A program made the translations under genes and the position numbers. This document shows, in pieces, positions 11,100 through 23,923 of a stretch of DNA of 64,000 nucleotides (its first letter is position 1; each line of letters starts with the position of its first letter). The DNA comes from Paramecium pentaurelia (Eukaryota; Ciliophora; Oligohymenophorea; Peniculida; Parameciidae), in NCBI GenBank assembly GCA_905183005.1, contig CAJJDO010000013.1, positions 423,728-487,727 on the forward strand, written 5' to 3'. The notes under the pieces are model-generated. The model was not told the DNA's origin. It worked only from the letters and a program-made list of their open reading frames with translations, and ran no database searches.

Positions 11100-13030
11100 A
11101 TAATTGCAAAATTGATGAATTTATAAATGAAGAAAGTATGAAGTTAATTGTATTATTTTCATTTGATTTTCTGAGTAAACTAATAATAATAATATATATT
11201 ATGTAATATTATTGTTAATTGTATTCATCACCATTTAAATAGATGTGTTTTTAACTTGATTATACAAGGAAAGGGCCAATTTGTGATATGTTTATTGATA
11301 CTTATAATACGAATAAGATTTAAAATTTGGATGCCTATATTAATGAATTAATCAAATACTTAAACTTGAATATTAAACTAATATATTGTAGAAACTTGAA
11401 TAATTAAAAGTATTCTTTCATTTAAAAATATCTTAATTAATAATTGAAGTGAATTTAATAGATGAGAAAAGAAAAAAGGAAATAATAATATAATTAAAAA
11501 AAGAGAAAAGGACTATTTAACAATTCTAATAAAAATTTGTTGAATTATTTTGAAGAGATTGATTAAAAGATAGAGAATATTTAGAATAATTTTATGACTA
11601 GATTATTGATATCAAAAATAGATGAAATAAGCATTTTTATAATTATCTATATGTTAAGCTTAGAATGGATTATCAAAGCAACATACTTCATAATCTTAGA
11701 GTATTCTCAATTAAAAATCCAATTTATCTGAATGTAAAGAATTATCCTCACAATTGAGTCAATTGGGCAATCACAATAGATCAAATCAATCAAAACAACC
11801 AATCTTTTAATAAAAAATAAACTAGCACTTTTTCCAACATTTTTGAGAATCTCCAAAAAACTCTAAATTCTTCATAATAATAAAGTATTTTCAAATATTT
11901 TTAGCAAGAATAACCATATTAGCCTTTTACATAAAATTACAATAAAGGTTTATTAAAAGATAACAAAACTTATCCTTCATATGCTAAATAAAAAGGATAA
12001 AAGATAGTAGAATTTTAAATACTTAATAAATAATATGAAAATTAAAATAATGGAAATAATAACTTTCACTATTCAATATTTAAAAATAAATAATAATCAA
12101 TTTCAAATCAACTTCTATATGAACCTTTTGATTATAATATCAATTAATAATAAAATAAAATTAAGCAGTCTGCCTAAACATTGTCTAATTTTTAAGACCA
12201 ATAGATTAATGATAATAAATCATAATTAGATTTATCATAAATTAGTTCAAAGTATATAAAATTAAAACTTTAGGTCTATTGGCCCACATTAAGTAAAACT
12301 AACTTTAAATTTGTTGAATCTTTTATTAATAGAATATGAATAAACATTAAAACTCATGATAAAAGTGTAAAATATCTAGCATTAATGGATGGTGATAAAA
12401 AATATCTCATGTTCAAAAAGATACTTAAATTAAAATATGGGACAAGTAAAATATAAATTTTAAATCATAGATGAACAAGACAATTAAAAATTACTCTTAA
12501 GAAACATTAGGATTATGTACTATGTATAGTACTTTCAAAAATAAGAATTATTCAAGTGGATCTGTAGATTAAACAGGTCATCTGTGGAATCAATGTCCAT
12601 TTTGGAAATAAATCCATATTTGTGAAGGACATGAAGATAGAATAAAATGTTTATAATTTTTTGGAAACTTTATAGCATCAGGATCAGATGACACATATGT
12701 TAAATTTTGAGATTATGATGGATAATTATAACATTTATTAAAAGAAATGATAGAGTTCATGCATTTGCAGCTGAAAGACATAAATTAATTATAGCAAGTG
12801 GAAAATATATAATTTAATATGATACCAGAATTGAAATCTATACTATTAATTAAATCTAATATCTGTAAATTATTTTCACATAGATATAGATTTACTGTGT
12901 TTAGTTAATAATATTTTAAAAGAAATAATATATTATTTAATTATTAATTGCTTTTGAAGATGGCGTACTATATAAAATAATAATTTAAAATGATATTTCT
13001 TGAGAACAAAAAATAATTTTTTAATTGATT
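11100..13030 (+). pseudogene. Decayed WD40-repeat protein gene (B-box/WD40 type)
   Basis: Fragments of a familiar ciliate architecture survive in several frames. Near 11260-11450 is a cysteine-poor remnant of a zinc-binding B-box (GPICDMFID). Lys-rich coiled-coil pieces follow near 11480-11700. WD40 blades lie near 12540-12840: LFASGSVDQTGHLWNQ, FIASGSDDTYVKF and LIIASGKYIIQYD. At 12708-12710 a TGA sits exactly where the blade should read Trp (VKF-stop-DYD). A one-base frameshift follows within 25 nt, and other TGAs break the N-terminal half. No set of short introns repairs these, so I call it a pseudogene of a family that is highly amplified in Paramecium. Confidence 0.7.
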
Positions 13031-13260
13031 TAATTAAATCCATATCTTGAAATGTAGAACAATTTTGATTGAATGACAAAGTGATTATTATACTTATATA
13101 TAATTATGTACCTTTATATCTTTTTATTATATTAATATGGTCTAATTTTAAGATTCTCAGATTATTATATAAAAATAAATAAACTAAATTTATCAGAACA
13201 AACTCATCTCACAATATGTAATCATAATCGTAAAGTAGATAGATGAATCAGATAAATTAA

Positions 13261-16200
13261 ATGAATTTTCTCCAACCTTTCAATTATTGCATGTATCCAT
13301 ATAGAGCACCTTATTATTATAATTTGTATGCAGATAACATTCATGAATAGAATTCATCCACTGCAACATACAAATTAGAAGTAATATCATGGTATCTATT
13401 TTTTTGATTAATATTACAGGCTTTCTACACTGGAATAATCTGAATTGTATAAACTATTTCAGATTAAAGGATAAATAAAAACCTTTCCAATAATGAAAAT
13501 GTACATATATGACAAACTAAATAACCCTTCAAATTATGCATTACTTTAACAGTTAATATTAAAATTATTTTTAGAGCAACAATTAATTTAGAGTCTAAAA
13601 TTGATGATTAGTTTATGATGAAGTTTAAAGCTCTACATCCGAAGGCAGAAGTAAATAATTAGCATAATTAATAAAGGAATTGTATTCTAAATTGAATATA
13701 ATTGATAATGAAAATTTTATGGATACTATTTTCGTTGCTGAACCACATTTGGAAAATCTCAACTATTTCTTAGAATTATTACAAGACCTTTCTGATAAAT
13801 ATTTTCTATCAGCATCCCCAAAAATATCATTAGAAAAAGCAGAAGACCCTATTTGGTTTCATTAGAACAGTTTTCATAGTTGTGCAGTCTGGATTATTAA
13901 AGAATTTGAAAAAAATATTTCCTTCCTTTATAATCTTCATAGAGAGAAAAAGAAAAAATAGAGATTGTTTAGAGAGCCTATCTATAAAAATACATCAAAT
14001 GAATTAAGGGAATTCTTTTTATAAAATCTAGCTAATAATAAAGAAAGAGTAATATAAAATTATTTACTTTTAGTTAACCTTTTATTTTTAGGAAATATAT
14101 TCAGAAATTAAATAATAACCTGATCATTTAGAAAATAAATTTTATGAAAATATATTCTCTGGCACAGCAATCAAATTATTGAAATCATAAGTTGAATTAT
14201 TGTTAAATTTTTAACAAAAATGTCATACAGATACAAATATCATTAATTCAATGTTAATTACATCTATGAATGATTTAATAGATCAGAAAACATATATATT
14301 AAAAAAGTTTTATAAAATAGTATAACAATTATTTTAAGAACATTTAGAATAAGAATTATTTAAGACTGAAATTTAAGATAAAAAATAAAAAAAAGATAAA
14401 AAAAAGAAGAAAAAGAAATTCTAAAAAATGTAAACATTCAAAGGACTAGATCCAATTGAATTAGATAAAAGATTATCAAGCAAAAATCTATAAGAATCAA
14501 ATATATTAAGATTTTAAAGATCATATTCATAAAGCAATCTAGCATATGCATATGTTACACCTCCCAATACACCATCAGCTTGGGAAACTAGTGATGATTA
14601 AAAGTATTAATTATTCTTATAATAGTGAATCTAATAAATTTTCAAACACATAGTAATAATCATATAAAATTTAATGTGTTAACAATTTAAAGACTAATCT
14701 AATCTAAACTGAATAAAAATGTATTTCTTAATAATTTATTATAGATTAGAATATTCCCATTCATGATGAGTATGTTGATATTGGTTAAGAAATTACAATC
14801 AATATTTTAGAAATTGCAATTATATCACTAAATGATGAAAATTTATATAAAGAATAATGCTTGAAAGAGTAAAAAAGAATGAAAAAAAAGTAAAAAGGAT
14901 TTTAAAAATCTATACCAGAAAGTAGAGATGAACAATTATAATTATAATCACCTTAATCTGAAATTACTAGATTTTCTATTGAAACTTAAGCATAAACAAT
15001 TAAAAGTCATTGTTCAAATAGAACTTTTTCTACGTCAGAAGAAGAAGAAATTAAATAAAAATCAAATTAAATGAAAAATTCAATTAAAATAAAAAAAAAT
15101 AATAATGAAAAATAACAAAAATTTGCTAAATTGATAAATTCATTTAAGATAAATTAATTTGAGGATTAATAATTTTAATAAGATATTAATTCAAATTCTA
15201 ATGAAAGTGGATAAATATCTCAAAATACATTGGAAGATGAAATAACTCCGAAAATTTAAAAGAAAAATTAGTAATTCGAAAAGAAAAAGAATTTATCCAT
15301 ATAAGCATAAAATTCAGAAAAAAGCTTGAAAGAGTAATTAGAAAATGTTAAATAAAAGGGAAAATAAAAAATGATTGAATAAATCAATTTAGACATTCTT
15401 GATTTTACTGATAATATTATGAGTGAATATGAAGATATGCTCCCATTTAGATTTTTGGCTTTTGAGAGAGTTAAATTAGTAATTTAGAAGGTTTTCTTAG
15501 GTATTCCAGATGGAATGATAATGTAAATATTTCTTTTTCTATTTAGGCTCTTTGGGTCTTGTGCTACAGGATTAGCTTTAATAGATTCGGATATAGATAT
15601 TGGCATTAATGGATTAGAAGTCTATAATAGAAATATGTTAAAAAGTCATTTTGATAACTTATTTTTTGAATTCTCCAGAAAAAAATGGGTAGTAAAAGCA
15701 AAGTATATATTATAAAAATAATTATTAGTCCAATATTTAATTCAGCTGTTCCAATTATTAAATTAGAAATAGATCCATAAATTAATATTTTTGAATATGA
15801 AGGTAGAAACTTAGATGAATAATAAATTTAATAGTGGAAAAAGCTAAAGTAAAAACTAAAGAGTGGAATAAAGGTTGACATTTCATTTAATTTTAATGGA
15901 AATGCTATTTATTCTACACATATAGGTTCTATAACTACTGATTTAGTTAAAAAATGGATGGAAGAATATCCATCACTATAATAGATAGTCCTTATTTTAA
16001 AATCTATGATTAAAAAGCTAAAGCTATCAGAATCATATTCAGGTAATAATATCATTTGATTATATTTTAGGGGGTCTATCATCCTACTCATTAATAATTA
16101 TGGTTTATTCTTATATGAGAGAATAGAGAATTAATTCTAATTTAATTAGTGAACAATTTATTGATCTGCTTAATTTTTACGTAAATTTATTTGACTCCTC

Positions 16201-16526
16201 TTCTACTGGAATAGGTCTTTTGGCAGATATAAATAATCCAAACTCTAGGTATGTAATTATTCTAATTTAGTTACTTTTTTAATTTATAAGACTATTGCTT
16301 ACCTGCTTTGCCGATTACGATATTTAATCCATACAATAGAAAATTACTTACTCATTCATGTGTTCAAATTAACAAGATATTTGATTTCTTTAAAGGAATT
16401 TTGAAGGAATTAGATGCAAAAAACGATTTTTATTGTAACTATGTTGTGTTAGGAAAGAAGAAACAATAAAAATTAAATAAATCCTTAGAGAATTTTATTG
16501 TTAGCATTTTGGAATAAATAAAATGA
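13261..16526 (+). CDS. TRF4/PAPD5-like non-canonical poly(A) polymerase with long N-terminal extension
   Basis: About 1,007 residues; nine introns (22-43 nt) restore one frame with whole codons. The nucleotidyltransferase core begins near residue 700: FGSCATGLALIDSDIDIGI holds the G-S motif and the catalytic Asp pair (DID), and the third carboxylate is in KVDISFN. The PAP-associated domain follows with GGLSSYSLIIMVYSYM and LPITIFNPYN. Such enzymes add short A tails to nuclear RNAs for decay or maturation. The first 680 residues are unusual: a helical region, a Lys/Gln-rich segment (KKDKKKKKK) and a Ser/Glu-rich linker, with no domain I recognise. Start chosen at the first ATG of the open frame. 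Confidence 0.8.
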
Positions 16527-16579
16527 GCTAAGTTGTATATAGGTTATGTATTGCTTAAACTAAAAATATATAATTAATA

Positions 16580-18428
16580 ATGAATAGTGAAGATTTTTAA
16601 GTAAGCAAATAATCATTGACATATCTAATCTACAGAGGATAACCATAATTTTAGTTGTTTTAGGAATTCAAAAAGTTAATCTCAGAATCTCCAGAGATAT
16701 AAGCCTAAATTAACCATAGTTCTCAAAATTTAAATGAATAGCATATTTTAGATATTGCTTAAGTAGATAAATTAACTAAATTTATTTAAAGCAAAGGTGG
16801 TTTATATTAAGCAGAATCTTACGTTTAATACTTTGGGGATTTAGTTTCTCCTAATGTTCAAAGATTCTTTTAGATTCAATTGTTAAATCTAAGGATCTTA
16901 AAAACAATCACTCCAAATAAAGAATTTCAGAATTTACTAGTTTAAGCTAATACCTTAAAAGTGTCACTTTCATTGTTATCAAATGAATAAGAATTTACAG
17001 GATCACTGTAAATGACTGAAATATCAACAACAATATAATTTGATAATAATTAAGCTACATTATATAGTAAAGAAGGAATATATAAAATTGGTAATAATTA
17101 TTAAGGTAAATTTGGAACGCATGCTTTAGTTACTTGTAAGAATTAAGATAAAGTTTATTTGGCATTGATATAATTAAAAGATAATAAAGTCAAAGAGAAA
17201 TGGTTAGGTAAAAGTATTTCAATATATTAAAATTATGCTATATAATTTGAAGGTTCAAAAGTTATGAAATACATTGAATTAAGTTAAGATGATTAAGAAG
17301 TTATTGAATAATGGGAATCTTATCAAGGATTTGAAGATGTTTAAATTGCACTAAGAGAAATAATGAGATTGTCAGATATTTGTTATAAATATTGTTCAAT
17401 GAGAAAGTAATTCAGAACTACAGAAGATAAGACTGAAAGACCAATTTTAACTTATTAAGTTACAATTACACGATTAATTAATGCAATTTCATTTGCTTTA
17501 ATGTTTTATATCAGTACTTAAGAGGCTAGAAAAGAATTTTAATAAGATATTATTACAAAAAAGGCAAAAAGAAAATTAAGTAAAAAATTTATTGATTTCT
17601 TTTCTCTTTATATTACTGAGCATTGTGTATATATGGCAGAATAATTAAGAGATGTATTTGGAGGGTTTGGATTTCTTAGAATTTCTGGAGTTCCTTAAAT
17701 ATAAGAAAAACTCATATGGTTATCTTCTTTTTATAAGAATAATAGGATATAAAAATAAACAGATTATTTAAATACTATTTTAGATATTGAAAAAGTATTT
17801 ATATATTAAATTCTTAGAATAAATAAGTTGTACTTTATTATTTAGGATAATATTTTATGGGAGATCCAGTTTCTATGTTCTCAGAACTTGGACCTTTAAC
17901 TTAAAGTAATGTAGGTAATCCATTTCATGTATTTGGTTATCATGTTGCAAAAATAAAAGAGAAATTATTATAACAAGAGCATCTAAAATATTCATATTCA
18001 GCCTATTAGTTTTCCTAATTAACTTTTGAATTATTTGCTTCTTAAAAATTCTTTTCATTACTTGCATTTAGAAGATATCGAGCTTCTAATTTTATTTTAG
18101 ATAGATTACTATTAAATTAAAATTTCATATCATTATCTTTAATGGAAACTAATTAAAATAATATCAATTTAATAAAATAACAAATCACTTAAAATGGATA
18201 AGAATTGTTGACAGTCTTAAATTTGTTAATTGATTCTTATGAGTTTGAACATAATGGAATCTTATTAGGCTAAAATGATTAGGATAAGTTTTATCAAAAA
18301 GTATTTATAGATAAAATATTTTTTAGTTAATTCATGCTAGCAAGAATGAAAATAATAGAAATATAGAATAAGTTGTAAATGAGATCAGAAAGCCAGTTTT
18401 AGATTTATTCAATAGACCAACATTATGA
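16580..18428 (+). CDS. Divergent acyl-CoA oxidase-like protein
   Basis: 599 residues with two introns (23 and 26 nt). The central part resembles the acyl-CoA oxidase/dehydrogenase helical domain: RKQFRTTEDKTERPILTYQ matches the oxidase R-[x]-Q-F...P-[x]-L-[x]-Y-Q element, and RDVFGGFGFLRISGVPQI matches the G-G-[x]-G-[Y/F] substrate/FAD region. KFGTHALVTCKNQDKVYLAL fits the beta domain. The usual MTELGHGS motif is not evident, and the tail ends RPTL, not a peroxisomal PTS1. It may be a non-catalytic or diverged relative. Its end lies 40 nt from cytochrome b5 on the other strand. Confidence 0.6.
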
Positions 18429-18468
18429 ATAGTAAATAATTTAGATTATTTCATATAATGTACAAAAT

Positions 18469-18837
18469 TCATTTTTTCAAAACAAAAAAATAAACAAATG
18501 CAAATGCTAATATCAGCATTACAGAAGTAATTGCTACTAGTCTTTGATCTGAGTCTATTTACCAACTGGCTGGTTTTGAATTTTTGTCAATCTCACCAAT
18601 TTTCAAAGATTTCAAAATATCATGAGCTTTTGATGAATGACCTAGATTCATATATTATAAATTACCCATTTCATTGAAGAATCTAGTGACATCTTTACCT
18701 GCTTTATTTCTAATGACAGCTGGGCCTCCTGGATGAGAATCTAAAAATCCTTATGGTCCATAGACTGAATCACCAATAACAATCCATCCATTTTTGGCAT
18801 TGTCACCAACTTCTTACCATGTGAATTTCCGACTCAT
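18469..18837 (-). CDS. Cytochrome b5, tail-anchored (copy 1)
   Basis: 122 residues, no intron. The heme-binding fold shows the diagnostic HPGG motif (axial His) and the second axial His in NLGHSSKA. A C-terminal hydrophobic segment of about 20 residues (VAITSVMLILAFAFVYFFVL) ends KK, as in tail-anchored microsomal or mitochondrial outer-membrane b5, which supplies electrons to desaturases and P450s. An identical copy follows at 19617-19985, most likely an assembly duplicate, so the genome probably has one gene here. It is divergent from the TBC gene. Confidence 0.92.
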
Positions 18838-18937
18838 TTAATTATATGATATGATATTATTAATAAAGATTTCTTATTGTTTTGGAATTCAAAAAAATAA
18901 AAAGTAAGGCAAATGGAATAAATTTTATTATAACATA
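18838..18937. promoter_or_regulatory. 100-nt divergent spacer, cytochrome b5 / TBC gene
   Basis: Only 100 nt separate the two divergent start codons, so both promoters must lie here or overlap. The spacer is AT-rich with no element I can name. The same spacer recurs at 19986-20085 in repeat copy 2. Confidence 0.4.
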
Positions 18938-19580
18938 ATGGGGAATTAGGCTTTATGTTAACATGATAGAACTGAATCAATGTTGAAAGCTGAGTATTAG
19001 ATTAGATAAAGAAAAGTTACTTAAGTCAATGAGGCAGTTAAACTTGACTTAGAATAAGAACATAAACAATCATTAATACCTACTATATATTAGAATGAAT
19101 AATAATAGACATCATGTCTTCATGATTGGTTAGAGAGTCTACATGAATCTGTATTGATAACTTAAATAAATTTAAATTGTGATGCATCTACTAAATTCTT
19201 GTCTGAAATTGATGAAGAGGAGGAGATTGATTAAACTAAATAATCACTCATTGATACATAAGAAATATTCGAATATAAAAAGAGCTATCCTTATTGTAAT
19301 TCAAATTTAGACATGGTAATCATAAATTTCTACATCTTAAAAAAAAATGAATTCAAGTAAAAATAACCCTTAAACAAGAATTAAATTAATAATGGGGCCT
19401 CCTAAATAACGTATTAGATGGTCTTGTTGGTAATTGATGGCTTATACTCCTAAATTCCATATATAATCAGATGGACTATCTTTTGTAGAATAAGATTAGA
19501 AATATGCTAAAGCAATAAGAAAAGATATACATAGAACTGTAACATCTAATGAAATTAAATATTTTGAAACCGGAGAAGGT
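18938..19580 (+). other. Truncated duplicate of the TBC-domain gene (5' part)
   Basis: Identical to the start of the gene at 20086 and broken off at the N at 19581, just after the codons for FETGEG. It encodes the myristoylatable N-terminus and the beginning of the TBC domain. It is probably not a separate gene but the redundant end of a contig. Confidence 0.85.
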
Positions 19581-19581
19581 N

Positions 19582-20728
19582 AAATAATTTAGATTATTTC
19601 ATATAATGTACAAAATTCATTTTTTCAAAACAAAAAAATAAACAAATGCAAATGCTAATATCAGCATTACAGAAGTAATTGCTACTAGTCTTTGATCTGA
19701 GTCTATTTACCAACTGGCTGGTTTTGAATTTTTGTCAATCTCACCAATTTTCAAAGATTTCAAAATATCATGAGCTTTTGATGAATGACCTAGATTCATA
19801 TATTATAAATTACCCATTTCATTGAAGAATCTAGTGACATCTTTACCTGCTTTATTTCTAATGACAGCTGGGCCTCCTGGATGAGAATCTAAAAATCCTT
19901 ATGGTCCATAGACTGAATCACCAATAACAATCCATCCATTTTTGGCATTGTCACCAACTTCTTACCATGTGAATTTCCGACTCATTTAATTATATGATAT
20001 GATATTATTAATAAAGATTTCTTATTGTTTTGGAATTCAAAAAAATAAAAAGTAAGGCAAATGGAATAAATTTTATTATAACATAATGGGGAATTAGGCT
20101 TTATGTTAACATGATAGAACTGAATCAATGTTGAAAGCTGAGTATTAGATTAGATAAAGAAAAGTTACTTAAGTCAATGAGGCAGTTAAACTTGACTTAG
20201 AATAAGAACATAAACAATCATTAATACCTACTATATATTAGAATGAATAATAATAGACATCATGTCTTCATGATTGGTTAGAGAGTCTACATGAATCTGT
20301 ATTGATAACTTAAATAAATTTAAATTGTGATGCATCTACTAAATTCTTGTCTGAAATTGATGAAGAGGAGGAGATTGATTAAACTAAATAATCACTCATT
20401 GATACATAAGAAATATTCGAATATAAAAAGAGCTATCCTTATTGTAATTCAAATTTAGACATGGTAATCATAAATTTCTACATCTTAAAAAAAAATGAAT
20501 TCAAGTAAAAATAACCCTTAAACAAGAATTAAATTAATAATGGGGCCTCCTAAATAACGTATTAGATGGTCTTGTTGGTAATTGATGGCTTATACTCCTA
20601 AATTCCATATATAATCAGATGGACTATCTTTTGTAGAATAAGATTAGAAATATGCTAAAGCAATAAGAAAAGATATACATAGAACTGTAACATCTAATGA
20701 AATTAAATATTTTGAAACCGGAGAAGGT
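19582..20728. repeat. Exact direct repeat, copy 2 (1,147 bp)
   Basis: Second copy of 18434-19580. Here the sequence runs on without a break into the rest of the TBC gene, so this copy is the one joined to real downstream sequence. Confidence 0.9.
19617..19985 (-). CDS. Cytochrome b5, tail-anchored (copy 2)
   Basis: Identical to the gene at 18469-18837, with the same HPGG and GHS heme ligands and C-terminal anchor. It lies inside the second copy of the repeat and is probably the same gene represented twice. Confidence 0.9.
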
Positions 20729-21433
20729 TAAAAAGATTTAGAATGGGTTTTGTTAAAATTATCAAAGTTATTTCCAAAACTTGGTTATTGTTAAGGTATG
20801 AATTTCTTAGTTGGATTCACTTTAATTATAAATAATAAATAGACAGATCAAAGTTTATAATTATTAGCATAAATGATGGTAAATCCTAAATATTTACTTT
20901 ATTACATTTATTCAGATGAAATGCCATTAGTAAAATTATTAGAATTTATTTGCATAAATGAAATAAAAATGAAAATTCCTGATTTATTCAATCATATTTA
21001 TCTTAAGTTGGAAGTCTAAAATGAAATATGGATTACTAAATTAATAATGACACTGTTTTTATATAATTTTCATATAAATAATGTATGTAGATTTTGGGAT
21101 TATTTATTGGCTACTAGTATTTTTGATATTTCAGATATCATTTGTTCTTTAATTGATCTAAATAGATATGAAATATTAAATATGGAAGATTTGCATTAAT
21201 TTATTTAATGGTTTGATTCTTATCAAAAAAAGGAATTAGATAATTTATAAATAGATAAATTAATTTAAAATTGCAATTAATTTAAATAAAAGAAGAATAA
21301 GATAAATTAGTATGCTCTTCATTTTTGTATTTTGCATCCAATGAGACATCCTTTAATATAATAAATTGCTGAAAATTATGAAAACTTAACTAAAATGAAA
21401 GAATTCATAAAAAAAGACATTTTTAGTTGTTGA
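20086..21433 (+). CDS. TBC-domain Rab GTPase-activating protein with myristoylatable N-terminus
   Basis: 441 residues; one 22-nt intron just before the TBC domain restores the frame. The protein starts MGNQALCQ, where Gly2 is a likely myristoylation site. After about 150 acidic and Gln-rich residues the TBC domain begins IKLIMGPPKQRIRW. It has both catalytic fingers: IRKDIHRT (I-x-x-D-x-x-R, arginine finger) and YCQGMNF (glutamine finger). The helical C-lobe follows to a TGA. Both fingers are intact, so it should stimulate GTP hydrolysis by a Rab. N-acylation would place it on a membrane. It converges with the DHHC gene, 18 nt away. Confidence 0.85.
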
Positions 21434-21451
21434 TAATATTAATAAAACTAA

Positions 21452-22121
21452 TCATTGTTATTTTTATATTTTAGATTCCTATTCTTTAATTTTTACCAAA
21501 ATTAACACAAGGTTAAAAATCATAAATATTGCAGTACTTATGATAAAATAATAAAATTATTTAATATTGCCTTTACCAATGCATTTTCCAGTCCAAGGAC
21601 AATGATGATCAAATTCTTATATACAAACATCACAATCTTAGCAATGTTAAGTTTCTTTTGCTTGAATCAACTTACATACTTTACAATACCTTTCCATATG
21701 AAATTAGGTTACCATGTTTTTTGACTATTCTTTTCTAAATCATTTCTCTCTATATTTGCAACTCCAGGGTTGATTAATCCAACAATAAGATAACTGATAC
21801 ATTGATTAATACTAATAATAAGAGTACTATAAAATATAAATGGATCATCACTAATCCTAAGGAAAATAAAGAGTCCTCCCATTAAAAAAAATAAAAGAAA
21901 AGCAAAAATAAACAAAGGCCCTTAAAATCAAAACTTAACTTACAATGTGGTCCAATAATAATAGCAGGAATTCCTTTCCTAAACATCATTGGATGGCATC
22001 TTCCCCAACCAATTGATTTTGATTTTGTATATTGATCATCTAATTCTAATGGTTCAGCATTCGAAATATCAAGTGTAAAATCATCATCTTCTTCTTTAGA
22101 ATGTCTTTCCTTCTAATTCAT
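21452..22121 (-). CDS. DHHC palmitoyltransferase
   Basis: 207 residues, two 23-nt introns. Two hydrophobic spans lie before a cysteine-rich domain: YCKVCKL...HCQDCDVCIQEFDHHCPWTGKCIG, with the catalytic DHHC and the zinc-binding Cys/His set. One or two spans follow (FIISTAIFMIFNLVLILV). The enzyme transfers palmitate to cysteines of membrane-associated proteins. It is short for the family. I do not see the usual TTxE motif after the last span. Confidence 0.9.
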
Positions 22122-22433
22122 ATTTTAATTAATAAGAATTTAAACAAAATAAAAACACAATATTATAGATTATATCTTAAATAGAATTTAGTCAAGAATT
22201 ATCAAAATTTATATTTAAAATGAGTAGAATATTATAACTTTAAAATTATAGAATTGTTTTAGAACTTAATTAAATATTGAGTAAAATATTAATAGATAGT
22301 TAACTACTTTCATTCAAATAAAACTTCAAATGATTTCAATATACTTAATCATTATTTACTAAACTCTAATCACTTGAATAATTTTTTATAAAATTAAATG
22401 ATAATCCACTAATTTATTTATTTTATAATTATT
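22122..22433. other. AT-rich spacer
   Basis: 312 nt with no gene, RNA or repeat that I can support. Confidence 0.5.
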
Positions 22434-23399
22434 TCATAATTTAGCTTTCTCATTAAATTCTACAAAACCCACAATGACTTCTAATCCTCTCTCTTAAGTT
22501 TTAGCTGAAAATTAAACTTTTGTTCCTTCCTTCCATAATGAAATCAATAAAGTTTCTCCTGGAAATACATGTGAAGTAAATCTTGCTGCCATGTTTTTAA
22601 GAGCATCACCATTTCCCTATTTTAGATTAATCAAAATCTATACTTAAGTAAATGTCTGAATAGCAGCTTTAGCACAAATACCATATGTACATAAACCATG
22701 TAAGATTGGTTTATCAAATCCTCCTAAAGCAGCCATATTCTAAGATAAAATTAATTAATATTACAGGATCAATATGTAATGGATTAATATCACCAGATAA
22801 TCTATAGATGATAGCTTGATTTGGTGTTGTGATTTACTTAACTTCTTTGCAGGGAGGTCTTTTAGGAGTAGCAGGAATATTTTCAACTGGATTTCCTTTA
22901 TGTCCAAAACCTCCTAATCCTCTAATAAATAGAGATAATGTATTGACAAAAGCCAATGTTTTCTTTCCTTATGCATCTATTTCAGAACTTAATAAATCGA
23001 ATTAAACTAAAGCTCCTTTTCCTTTATCAGAAATATTAGCTATTTTTCCTTTAGTTACATATTCAACTCCTGCCTTCAATGGTCTCAAGACTTAAATTCT
23101 CTATTCTCCATGCAATAACATCATTGGATTAAAGTTTGGAATACCTGGGCATGATGTTAAAGCCTTATTATTTTATATTAATATACTTTAAAAATATCAG
23201 TTCTATGAAGACATGTTGTGAAAGTTGGAAAAACTCTGAAATCTTCATGTAATTCATAAGTGTATGAAAGCTCTTCTGCATTCATTGGATCTTAACTATA
23301 TCCTATACCAAGAGAATATAAAATTGCATCTCTATCAGTACATAATGTTCTAACTTCCTCAGTTTCAAACCCAATAGCTTTTGCTACTTCAATTGACAT
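22434..23399 (-). CDS. Peroxisomal enoyl-CoA hydratase 2 (MaoC-like/hot-dog fold)
   Basis: 296 residues; introns of 23, 25 and 27 nt. The N-terminal half matches the substrate-binding hot-dog repeat of hydratase 2 (MSIEVAKAIGFET; FPTFTTCLH). The C-terminal half carries the catalytic hydratase 2 motif: GDINPLHIDP then GGFDKPILHGLCTYG, supplying the Asp and His that hydrate trans-2-enoyl-CoA in beta-oxidation. The protein ends AKL, a standard peroxisomal targeting signal (PTS1). It is equivalent to the hydratase part of multifunctional enzyme 2, here as a stand-alone protein. It belongs functionally with the acyl-CoA oxidase-like gene at 16.6 kb. Confidence 0.9.
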
Positions 23400-23923
23400 A
23401 TGGATATTGGAATATATATTAAATAATGAGAATCTTAATTAAATAATACTTTAATTATATTGAATCAATATTAATAAATATATTATCAAAAACATATTAG
23501 TTAATAAGGACAATCAAATCAAGAAACATATTTTCTAATTAGATATCCAAATATAAGAATTACAATACAAGATTTCTAAATTTCTTAATTGAATTATATA
23601 CAATTATTAATCAATATGTGATACTAAGTTTAGATTTATATAAAATTATTGCTATTTTTATCAAGTAGCCAATTATATTTTATTTTTTTCAAATAAAACT
23701 AAGTTAGAGGTTTTATTATAAGTATTTTATAATAAAAGATCTTGATATAAATTCTCTAAATTATTTAATGATATATAAGATAATTTAAGTTCTTTTTAAA
23801 CTGTTATAAAATAAGTATACAATTTTGTGGTCTAATAAATGAATTGAAATTACTATTAAAAATATATGATTTTAAATATAATATAATTTTATCATAACAA
23901 TATTTGATAAATATTAAAAACGA
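23400..23923. promoter_or_regulatory. Divergent spacer, hydratase 2 / VTT gene
   Basis: 524 nt, extremely AT-rich, between two divergent start codons. I see nothing recognisable in it. Confidence 0.35.

Larger units (their letters stand above)
18434..19580. repeat. Exact direct repeat, copy 1 (1,147 bp)
   Basis: This block reappears without any difference I could find at 19582-20728, separated by a single N at 19581. It contains all of cytochrome b5 and the first part of the TBC gene. A perfect copy that breaks off inside a gene at an N is best explained as two overlapping contigs placed end to end without merging. A real tandem duplication is less likely. Confidence 0.9.

Noticed and set aside
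12035..12229. 64-aa standard-code frame
   Set aside because: It lies inside the decayed WD40 gene, and its low-complexity Ile/Asn content is not protein-like.
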